Shown here in pieces: positions 22,426 to 33,732 of a DNA stretch of 64,000 bases. Position 1 is the first letter of the stretch. Each line of letters opens with the position of its first letter. A program made the translations under genes and the position numbers. Source of the DNA: Sipunculus nudus (lineage: Eukaryota > Annelida > Sipuncula > Golfingiida > Sipunculidae); contig CM049307.1 in assembly GCA_026874595.1 (NCBI GenBank), forward strand, positions 25,457,079 through 25,521,078, given 5' to 3'. The notes under the pieces were generated by a model. The model worked only from the letters and a program-made list of their open reading frames with translations, searched no databases and had not been told where the DNA came from.

Positions 22426-23178
22426 ATAAATGTTAACCAATAAGTATCTAACCAGGGTTTGATTCATGGCATGTATGTTTACCAATAAGTATCTAACCTG
22501 GGTGTGATTCTCGGCAGGAATGTTTACCAATAAGTATCTAACCTGTATTTGAATCTCAGTAGGAATGTTTACCAATAAATATCTAACCAGGGTTTGATCC
22601 TCAGCATGAATGTTTACCAATAAGTATCTAACCTGGGTCGGATTCTCAGCATAAATGTTTACCAATAAGTATCTAACCTGGGTTTGATTCTTGGCATGAA
22701 TGTTTACCAATAAGTATCTATCCTGGGTTTGATTTTCGGCATGAATGTTTACCAATAAGTATCTAACCCAGGTTTGATTCTCAGCATGAATGTTTACCAA
22801 TAACTATTTAACCTGGGTTTGATTCTCGGCATGAATGTTTACTAATAAGTATCTAATCTGGGTGTGATTCTCGTCATGAATGTTTACCAATTAGTATATA
22901 ACAAGGGTTTGATTCTTGGCAGGAATGTTTACCAATTAGTATCAAACCTGGGTTTGATTCTCGGCATAAATGTTTACCAATAAGTATCTAACCTGGGATT
23001 GATTCTCTGCATGAATGTTTACCAATAAGTATCTCCCCTGGGTTTGATTCTTGGCATGAATGTTTACCAATAAGTATCTCACCTGGGTTTGATTCCCAGC
23101 ATGAATGTTTACCTATAAATATCTAACCTGGGTTTGATTCTTGGCATGAATGTTTACCTGTAAATATCTAACCTGATT
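22426..23178 (+). repeat. 45-bp minisatellite, about 16 copies
   Basis: The unit, about 45 bp, contains ATGTTTACCAATAAGTATCT and AACCTGGGTTTGATTCTC. Copies vary at a few positions each. There are no unique spacers, so it is not CRISPR-like. Because 45 is divisible by three, the minus strand stays open for 128 codons by accident. Confidence 0.95.
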
Positions 23179-23189
23179 CTCAGCAAAAT

Positions 23190-26100
23190 CTCATTCAGTA
23201 AGTCATCCATTGCTGGTTACATTTAACAATCACAATGCAAAGTCACAACAACACAACAGAAGTGGGTGCGAAAGGTTTATTACATCATGAAATGTGCATC
23301 ACTATGACCAGTAATAAACCAGAATACATCCGCTGTCAGGATATAGAAATGAAACCAAATTTACCATATAACCAGAAAATGAACAATCCAGAAGTAAATG
23401 GTATAGAAAAATGTCACACTTTATATTGCCATGTATCCCCTTGAGGTAATTATTGTCTGATACAGTTTACATACAGTTATTAACATACAACAAAGTGAAA
23501 TATTACCTGAATTAAACAAACTTGTTTATTCCTACATTTTGTAAAACACGAGGAAAGTTATCTCAAATGTGGCATAAATATTTTCAAAAGTAGTCTGTTG
23601 GAAAGGAAATTAAATTTTCAAAATATTTGGCTCTGCTCTGGTAGAAAAAAAGTCAAATTTTCCTACTCAAATGCCCTGTTTATTAATGTATTAAACAATG
23701 CCCATTCCAAAAGTCTTTCCTTGGAACTTCTGATATTTCAACAATACCTGAGCTAGTTTGGCACACAAGCTTGGCCAATTTCTTTCATAAATTTCCCTCT
23801 TCATCAACATTTATTTACCAAAGATTTTGTCTGAAATGTCGCATAAATTATGTCGTCTGAAAGCCATATATCTTACTGGAGGTGGGACAGTGTATTATCT
23901 ACTAGTGTTGATTTTCCCAGCAGACACTCATAATAGCAATACACAAGTATATAAATTATGGTATACCAGTAAAAGCTGGAGCCCTTTGCACTTCTTACAA
24001 ACATGTCAGATATGAGGTTGGTCTAACTATAAATTCAATTAAGTTTGAAAGTAGGTAATTGTCAAGTCAAAAATGATACACCATATGTCATGACATTGTC
24101 CGCGTTGCGGGGTAACCAGGAAGATGGCAGTTTAACAAGTTTTAGCACTTTCTCTCATTTAAATGATAATTAATGATTTTGGCATCAAAATCCCTCCTGT
24201 GACTAATAAGGGATCATGACACTTTATGTACTATGGCACTAAATAACTTGTTAGAATAATCAGTATTATTTATTGCAACATCTCTTAAAGGTCAGACAGT
24301 GGAATTCCTGTCAGATGCAACTTTCCACCACTGGGATTGCAGGATGATTCATAATCTTGTACAGTACTCAATTTGTAACTCCATGATGTATATTAAACTT
24401 CCTCATATATCTCTCCCTTCTGATGTTACAATGAATATTTTAAGGCAGTTTGTGTCCTTGATGTGCCTTTAACACAAATAAATAGAACACAAGACTTTAT
24501 TTTAATTACTAAACTATCTTTTGACACTGGACACAAAATGGATAAAACATTTTTGACACATAATGATACTAAGGTAGCACAAAAATATTGTTATCAAGCA
24601 TTAATTTATTTCAAAGTGTGATTCAACTTTTGTCAAATCAGTTTAATTTCAATTTTGAAACTACATTAAACCGTATATATAAATATATAAAGTGTACCTG
24701 TTTCATATAAGGACATGACACATTGATAATTCGTTACAAAATGAAGCATAAAATAAAATCATCACAATAACCATTATGTATATATTACACTGCAAGGTCC
24801 TAACCAGATAAGTTGCCTTTCCATACATGTGAATTTTTGTCCATGCGGAGCCCTCAAGGGGACTCGAATGTGGATAGCCACTTTTCATATGTGCATGTTC
24901 CTGCATGTGGAAATTTATTACCAGAAACATAGGCACAAATAATTGCATGATTTCTTTTATTTTAAAGTTATGTTTTTATCCAGTATCCTGTTTAACATTT
25001 ATACTGTGGAGGCAAAGTTCCAGGCAAATGATATGAATAACTAATCTCATCAGCACTCTTACATGGTAGCTATCTTCAGCCACACCTTCCCAGAGTTAGT
25101 GTCTGGCCCATATCTCATGGAGGACTGGTGTTATAGTCCTCTATCATCTTTTCCAAAGACAAAGCACATATTGGCAACTAATATACTGCATGCAGGTCCC
25201 TGCAAAAATCCAACACTGCTGGAGTTAAGAAGTCTGCATTCAAGACCCTCCAGGTCCCACAGGGGCCCACATATGGAAATGGAAATACGGTTGGATATTC
25301 CCCCTGCACAGGGGCCCATATGCAAGGAAAGGCAATCTAATACTTATACCCAATACCACTTGTTAGAGGTCACATCAGTAGTAGTAAAACATGAAATTTT
25401 GCTACCTGAATATATTGAATTCTCTATCACAACTAGAAATGACGACTGTACAGGTCCTCAACTTGGCCCCAGTTATGCCAAGAGGGCCACCTGGTGGACA
25501 TCTCAAACATCCAACATTTGATGCAGCACTTTCTTTATTAGGCTCCAGTGTTCTTATACTTTCAGGACAATCAATTTGTTCAAAGGATACTAGTAATACG
25601 TATGGAAAGAATTCAAAGATGGCTGCCTGGCCTGACACTGGATTTCTGACTTTCCTCCTATTTAACAGCACAAATCCCATCATAGAGAATAATCTAAAAT
25701 ATTTTGGCAGCATGTGAAGGATGGCCAGACAGAAAGATGGGTTAATCAATGGGAAAAGTGGACTGCTCTACAGCATCTGCCTAGGCAAGGCCCTGATTTT
25801 ACATTTATGAGCTGAACTAAGCATTTATGTCACCTTTAATCACTCTAGTATCATTTCCTCACTGCAACATTTACATATTGCAGGGTGGGGTTTACAAAAG
25901 GTATTGGGGGTTGGGGTTTAAAGTGAAGTATGGTGTTAAAAAGTGCTATATGTATTTTTTTTATTTTTACCCTTAAATCACACATACCAACATATCACTG
26001 AGAAGAGCCATTATTATGTCATCGAGCCTTTCTTTAGTGATCCTTTCAGTGAACATCAAATGCTACTCCTTCAGAGTGTATTAAAGATCCACACATACAA

Positions 26101-28090
26101 ATAGTTGCTTGCAAATGGCAAAGTATCTACAGGGTTTAACACAGGTTAAAATTTATCACAGCTTTTCCAGTATCAATATGTATGTTTATGGCAAGGAGAT
26201 TATTCTGGCCATGGCCTCCACAGAGGGGGGGATCCAGGGGCCCCTCTTGCCAGGGAACATCCTCACTTCATCAAGGCGCAAGGAGACAGGGTATCTTCCC
26301 CCTACAAATGACAGATTTCCTTTACTGAACTCTTTGCTGTTTAGATTCCAGTTAATTTTAGATTTCATACAAATTCTGACACTTTCTTCTCTAATTACAG
26401 TGATGCAATTATATCTCAGGTTTCATTGTATCTTTTCCAAATTTTACTGAGTGATTACATGGTCATTTGCTTTTGATTAAGGAAATCTTTAGAACTAATA
26501 TGCAAATTCTTTATCTTTACAGGGTCAACAATATGAACTCTATATGTTACTGATCTGAAATTAACACAACAGAAAACATGTGAATGTACAAACCAAAGTT
26601 TATATCCCATCTCTATGATAACTAATCATTTCCTGTGCCGTGTATAAGTTATCTAGCACCCACATTTCCCATGGGAGACGTAAATGTTATAAGGTAGTAA
26701 TCCACAAACATGCAGGGAGATTTGTCAGTATTTTGAGTTAAAAAGAGAACTTTTTTGCTCATGTCAGTATTGTAAAAAAAATGTACAAGCATATTTTATG
26801 CTTCATTAGTGTATTTTAAGTGACAAAGTACTTGTAGGCCTTAAGATAGTGTAACAATGACAAAAATATTTGAATTTTCATGGTACCTGACAGTGCAGTT
26901 CCTAAAACTGCAATGCATGCCACTCTGACTTAAACTTTATTGACCAAGGCATAATACAATTAGAAACATGCTTCAAAGCATTCTGATATGTCACCAACAA
27001 ATATACATTTTATGCCATTGATCAAAGGGGGCTTGACCTGACAGCTTCATAAACTCTAATGACAGAGGTTTAAATGATGCTAGGTCCCAAGACAAGGCAC
27101 ACAATGATGATAATGAAGAAGGGGGGGGGGGAGAAAAGTCTGCCTTTTACAGGCACTGTCAGTGGACCAATAATGCGCTGTCAAGAATGTTCTCTTATGC
27201 ACCAAAGTATCCACAATAATTGTTGAACATAAAAGTTGACTACCCAAACAACACATATTCTCTGTTTTATGTGGAAAATGAAAGCACCTTTAAATTACAA
27301 TTCAATCAAACAGGTCTCGAACAATTTGGGCACTATGAATACAAACACCACAGCAGAGTACATAGACATTTATAAATATATGACAGACAAGATGACTAAC
27401 AAGAGAAGATATTTTTTTTCTGCAGTCGGAAAGTTTACACTTTCTAGTTCTATATTGACAAACTGACAAGTATTGCAATTGTGTATTGCATGTAAGAAAG
27501 AGTGACAATACCTCTTCAAGTTCCTTCAAATCTACAAGTTGGTTTGAATATGAGAACTTAACTCTTTAAAACAAGACCATTAAAATATATGAAACCAATA
27601 AAAAATTAATACTTATATGATTTTTATTGCTCAAAAATGTTAATATTTTCTAACAGTATTACAAACCTATTGAGCACAAGTCATGAAATATCTGAAATAC
27701 CACAGACAATCCAATGGTACCACAAAAATACCATAGTAACAAAATCACAACAACAGCACAGCAAATGTGCATAATATGCCTGTTGTGTACCTGGTGGACT
27801 CTGACCTCAATAAATATGCATGAATTTTGATGAGAAGGTAATTCAGGTGAAAAACTCTATTGGTAAATATGTAAAAATGAGTTTCATGAAATTTTAATCC
27901 ATAGGATTTTTGGTAAGTCACCAAGGTGCCTCCAAAGTCGGTGACCTCTGACTAGTGGTTGGAGTCTGTTCCTTTTTCATAATCGATAATCAGTTTGATT
28001 ATAAATCAGTTTAGACAAATATAAAGAAATAAAACTTTCTTAACCCCGCCCGCATGTCTTAGTAATTCTTACTTAAGAAAGGAAGTTTTT
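23190..28090. other. Intergenic, no gene recognised
   Basis: AT-rich DNA between the ZGRF1 3' end and the 335-bp array. Short ORFs on both strands (for example around 25063-25750) match no family I know and have no shared splice structure. A G run is at 27121-27131. A segment near 25610 (AAGATGGCTGCCTGG) resembles one near 55240, suggesting another dispersed repeat. Confidence 0.6.
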
Positions 28091-28096
28091 GCCTTT

Positions 28097-30630
28097 TAAG
28101 CTCAGCTGACTGAAAGTCATCGGAGCTATAGCGATCACTCTTTGTCCGTCGTCCGTCTGTCCGTCCGTTAACTAGGCACAAATCGTAACCGCTGGACCTA
28201 GAACCTTGTAACTTGGCATTCTGAGAGGTCCATGAAAAATCTCCTTGGAAACCAGAAATTAGGTCTCTGTTACCCATATCCTTCGAGCTATGGGGCCCAA
28301 AAGTACCCCCCAGAAAAGTCAAAAATTTCATACAAAAACATCAATATCTCATTAACTACATCACTGATGGTCATGGTTTTTTGCATACATATTGATCATG
28401 AGATGTTCCATCAGTTCCTGCAGACTGGTGGTGCCACCTGTATTTTTCGATTTTTTACGAATTTTTTGTCTATTTTTGAGACCTTTAAAAATGTGAACAT
28501 CTGTTAACAAGGCACAAATTGTAAAGACTGGACCTAGAATCTTCATTCTTGAGACATTGAGAGGTCAATGAAAAAATGTCCATGGAAACCAGAAATTAGG
28601 TCTCTGTTACCCATATCCTTCGAGCTATGGGGCCCCGAAGTACCCCCCAGAATAGTCAAAAATTTCATACAAAAACTTCAATATCTCATTAACTACATTA
28701 CTGATGGTCATGATTTTTTGCATGGATATTGATCATGGAGTGTTTCATCAGTTCTGCAGACTGGTGGCGCCACCTGTATTTTTTCAATTTTTACGAATTT
28801 TTTTCTCTATTTTTGAGACCTCTGAAGATGCAGTCATCTGTTAACAGGGCACAAATCGTAACGACTGGACCTAGAATCTTCTCTCTTGACATGCAGAGAG
28901 GCCCATAAAAAGTCTCCTTGGAAACCTGAAATTAGGTCTCTGTTACCCATAACCTCTGAGCTATGGGGCTCCGAAGTACCCCCCAGAATAATGGAAAATT
29001 TGATACAAAAGTTCAAGTAACTGATCAACTATTGCATTGATCACCATGATTCTTTGCATTGATTTTGATCATGGGGTGTTTCATCAGTTTCTGCAGACTG
29101 GTGGTGCCACCTGTATTTTTTCGATTTTTACGTGTTTTTTTCTCTATTTTTGAGACATTAAAAGATGCGGTCATCGGTTAACAGGGCACAAATCCTAATG
29201 ACTGGACCTAGAATCGTCTCTCTTGACATGCAGGGAGGCCCATGAAAAGTCTCCTTGGAAACCTGAAACTAGGTCTCTGTTACCCATAACCTCTGAGCTA
29301 TGGGGCTCAGAAGTACCCCCCAGAATAATGGAAAATTTGATACAAAAGCTCAAATATCTGAACAACTATTGCATTGATCACCATGATTCTTTGTATGGAT
29401 ATTGATCATTGGATGTTTCATCAGTTTCTGCAGTCTGGTGGCGCCACCTGTATTTTTTTATTTTTACGAATTATTTTCTCTATTTATGAGACCTTAAGAT
29501 GGGGTCATCTGTTAACAGGGCACAAATCGTAACGCCTGAACCTAGAATCTTCTCTCTTGACATGCAGGGAGGCCCATTAAAAGTCTCCTTAGAAACTTAG
29601 AAAAAGGTCTCTGTTACCCATTTTCTTCGAGCTATGGGGCTCCCAAGTACCCCCCAGAATGATGGAAAATTTGATACAAAAGCTCAAGTATCTGAAAAAC
29701 TATTGCAATGATCACCATAATTCTTTGCACGGATATTGATCTTGGAATGTTTCATCAGTTTCTGCAGTCTGATGGCGCCACTGGTATTTTTTTTATTTTT
29801 ACAAATTTTACAGGGCACAAATCGTAATGCCTAGACCTAGAATCTTCTGTCTTGACATGCAGAGAAGCCCATAAAGTTTCCTTGGAAACCTCAAATTAGG
29901 TCTCTGTTACCCATATTCTTCGAGCTATTGGGCTCAGAAGTACCCCCCAGAATAATGGAAAATTTGATACAAAAGCTCAAGTATCTGAACAACTAATGCA
30001 TTGATCACCATGATTCTTAGCATTGATATTGATCATGGGGTGTTTCATCAGTTTCTGCAGTCTGGTGGCGCCATCTGTATTTTTTTCAATTTTTAGCTCA
30101 GCTGACTGAAAGTCATCGGAGCTATAGCGATCACTCTTTGTCCGTCGTCCGTCTGTCCGTCCGTTAACCAGGCACAAATCTTAACCACTGGACCTAGAAC
30201 CTTGTAACTTGGCATTCTGAGAGGTCCATGAAAAATCTCCTTGGAAACCAGAAATTAGGTCTCTGTTACCCATATCCTTCGAGCTATGATGCCCCAAATA
30301 CCCCCCAGAAAAGTAAAAAATTTCATACAAAAACTTCAATATCTCATTAACTACATCACTGATGGTCATGATTTTTTGCATACATATTGATCATGAGATG
30401 TTCCATCAGTTCCTGCAGACTGGTGGCGCCACCTGTATTTTTTTATTTTTTACGAATTTTTTTCCCTATTTTTGAGACCTTTAAAAATACAGACACAATT
30501 TTTGCCCTGTTGGTTAATCTGTTTGATGCTTCAGTTGAATGGGTATATACTACCATTCAGATGAAAAAATTTCCTTTTGCGAATCTCATCCCAGTCAGCT
30601 GAGCGTCATGACCCATGGGTCACTTGTTTA
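28097..30630 (+). mobile_element. GACCCATGGGTC-family element C with ~335-bp tandem units
   Basis: It begins AGCTCAGCTGACTGAAAGTC and ends CAGCTGAGCGTCATGACCCA then TGGGTCACTTG. The motif GGCACAAAT recurs at 28175, 28511, 28848, 29185, 29519, 29814 and 30171, about 335 bp apart. A second copy of the head at about 30096-30160 shows either two nested or two tandem elements. Minus-strand ORFs here are repeat by-products. Confidence 0.75.
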
Positions 30631-30639
30631 TATTTTCCT

Positions 30640-32202
30640 ATTATAACTGAGAATATGCTATTCAAAGTTTCATTTTAATTAATTATATTAATCAAGAATT
30701 AAACCACAATCCAGGACATCTTCTTGCTGGCCCTAATGAACACTCCCGCCTATTATTTTAAATTCATTACACCAGCTAAGACTTTCATTTTATAGCAATT
30801 CTGATGACTGCCAACATGCATACTGGTTTCACAGGCCCGCCAGAAAAATGACAGGCCCATATATTTTTTGTGTACAAATTTAAAAAAAAATGTAAATGAA
30901 TTGTAAAAATACAGTTAATCACGCATTATATATTTGTATAACGTTAAATGCCTAAAGGCTTTGGGGTAATTATTTCTATTTGTTTTTGGTTTGAAAAACT
31001 ATGTAACTGTTGTTTGATTTTCAGTGCCAGTTATCAGTTTGATCATAATGATGCGTTCTAGCATCTACCCTGTCATACTCAGTTACATTCGGAAGTTATT
31101 TGGGAAACAGCGTCATTATATGAAGCACAGAATGTTTTAAAAAATGGAAGAATAATTTTTGCCTATAACATTAAGGCATTCTGGAAAAAAACAATTATGA
31201 TTATGATGCAATCGATAGTTGCCTTTGGTAATGTAGCGCTTGAAAGTGGCAGGAAAATGACTGCATGACTTTCAATAAAACTCGATGATTGGCCCACCAC
31301 TACCTCTGACCTCATTAAATATACATGGATTTGGCCAGAAATAGAACTTAGGGGAGATATTTTATTGATTAAAATTTCTGACAAGTTTTATCAAAATCCT
31401 TCATAATCTTCATAAGTAATCGTGGCAACACCACAAAGTAGCCTGGTGACCTGTGACCTTATTAAATATGTGTGGATGTTGCCCTTAATTGAACTTAATA
31501 TGTTGGTAAGTAGTTATGGTGAGTTTGGTGAAAATCCATCAAAGCCCTGGTAAGTTATCGTGGCGACACTAAAAGTTGACGGACAGAAGGTGGGTATACC
31601 ATAATACTCCCGTTATATGACGGGCTTATAAAAAGTCCATTTGTATTGATAAATATAGTTTAAAAAGGAATGATGGTAAATAAATAAAACACTGTAAGGA
31701 GCATTTCTTCTTGCCAGGGCAGTTAATTAATTTTTGAGAGACCAGTATTTATCTGGTATGTTATGACCTGATGAATGGGGCATAGTATGGAACAGCATGG
31801 TATGATACAGTGTAGGCATACATCATTACAGACATTTGCACAATGTTTTAAACATTGAAAATTTTCAGTTGTAATTCCAGGGATCATGATTCCAGTCTAT
31901 AAAATAATTTCTCCATCTTATAAAAACCATACAAGGGTCGGCATGATGGTGTAATAATGACCACTTTGATTTTCTATATCTGGTCACAGAGCTCTACAAT
32001 TTCCCATTTTGTCAAACATTGACAAGGTAAGAGATGTTGGCCTATGCACAGTGAAAAATAATTTTTTTGAAGAGATTAAATTTCTTAACCAAAAATAATT
32101 TCTGTAATTTCTGTAAACAAGAATTTTTCAAGATATTTTTTCTTAGTTTATATGTCGCATGCTTAAAATCGAGAAAATATGTCTAGATGTTTCTATGATA
32201 AG

Positions 32203-32240
<38 letters not shown>

Positions 32241-33550
32241 ATATATATTAAAATTTCCTTCATCATTATATCTCAAGACATTTTTTCGCCATAAGATATG
32301 TTTTTCTGATAGCAAGAAAAGTAATCTTATCAGAAGAAACAAATTTTTACCATAAGAAAATTGTTTTTGTCATAACTAGACAAATTTTCTGGCTCAACTC
32401 CAAAGTAAATTTTCTCACCTATGAAATGTTTTTATGGTAGTAAGAAGGTCATATGGATTATGGCAAGAAAATTAATCTTTTCAAGAAAATTATTTTTGTC
32501 AGTGTGGAAAAACAGAGGATATGCTTCAAAACTCTGCGAGGTAGCATCATCAGGCACAAATCCCTTGCTGAGGTGCACAACAGCTCCAGCACAGGAAGCT
32601 CACACAGCCAGCACCAGGTCTCACACACAAACACGCTTTATAATACAAATCACATAACTCGCCATCAGTAAAGTGCCATGATATCTATTGATTCAGTGTT
32701 CAGAGTTGATAAATGACAAGGTATTTACCCTTTCCTTTGAGATCATTCTTTGTGATACTATAATATTTTAAGATAATATACAGTATGCTGCAATATTCCA
32801 CTGTTTAGGAATGCCATTTAATCCACTGTCTCACTTGCATAAAGCTGTAACCATTCAATAAGCAAAATTTTATGAAGAACAACCTCTTATTTTTTACAAC
32901 AAATCAATTGCCCGTTTATTTCTAACATCTCCAGTGTTCAAATTCAAATGACAGCATGTGATAGTCTCCATTTGTATTACATCATAATCAGTGGAACAAA
33001 ATTCTCAATTAAGTCAATATCATTTTGCACATGTATTTAAATGTAAATATCTATAGTCACCTAGCACCATAAAGAAAGACAAAAATACAGGATCATATGA
33101 TAATATCTGCAGGATTTTTCAAACATTAAAAAGTCACATCAATTAGGGAAAAAATGACAGTTGATCAGTTAACATACAGTATTTTTTATATTTTGTAATA
33201 CTTTTGTGCAAAACTTGTCAGAAACAGGACCAGCATTTGATCATACAAGTGATCCTCTGGCACTGATGCTCAGCTGACAAGCTCAGCTGAGAGCTCTGGT
33301 TGCCAGACTGCTGTGTCATTAACTCATACTCAAAGCCCAAGTGAATGAAATGAGCCTGTCTGATTTAATTAAACAAAAACATAAATAAACAGGTTACAAT
33401 GACCTCATTTCAAATTTTTTTGCATTAATCTCTCCAACTGCAGCAAAATCATCATGCAAAACTGACCCTGCCTAATTATGTTCCAATAATTGGACAGATG
33501 AGCACAATACAAAACATTTGGAATGGCCTGATGGGAACGAGCATAATACT
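30640..33550. other. Intergenic / FBXL15 3' side, no gene recognised
   Basis: Non-coding AT-rich DNA. It contains an AT microsatellite at about 32202-32250 and a degenerate element end near 33238-33275 (GATGCTCAGCTGACAAGCTC). The FBXL15 3' UTR must lie at the right edge; a minus-strand AATAAA near 32915 is one candidate signal. Confidence 0.55.
32202..32250. repeat. AT microsatellite
   Basis: About 48 bp of nearly pure AT interrupted by one TTT; it can fold on itself. Confidence 0.95.
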
Positions 33551-33560
33551 GATGGCTATG

Positions 33561-33732
33561 TCAGACTTGTAGTTTGACATACTTTGAGTAGTACTGACCA
33601 TGTCTATACATGGGTTTATTCACATCGATCACGACCCCACGTGCTCGCAGTCGAGCCAGACTGGCCTCTGTTACATCCCGGCACTCCTTCACCTGTAACA
33701 CCCGCAGTTCCTTGCAGTACTCTCCCAATTTT
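33561..33732 (-). CDS. FBXL15: FBXL15 coding exon 4 (C terminus)
   Basis: Acceptor TATTTTGCAG, then KLGEYCKELRVLQVKECRDV, the SLARLRARGVVIDV signature and the stop TGA at 33563-33561. The ending YVKLQV matches the conserved NLQV terminus of the family. Confidence 0.93.

Noticed and set aside
22414-22800. 128-codon minus-strand ORF with a 15-residue repeat
   Set aside because: It exists only because the 45-bp unit is divisible by three; there is no splice context, and it breaks in later copies.
22426-23178. CRISPR-like regular repeats
   Set aside because: Units are contiguous at 45 bp with no unique spacers, and the genome is animal; it is a minisatellite.
25063-25749. Overlapping 108-152-codon ORFs
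   Set aside because: Both strands are open, there is no family similarity, and part resembles a dispersed repeat near 55240.
28059-30381. Several related minus-strand ORFs
   Set aside because: They are the same frame repeated in each 335-bp unit of element C, with no independent coding evidence.
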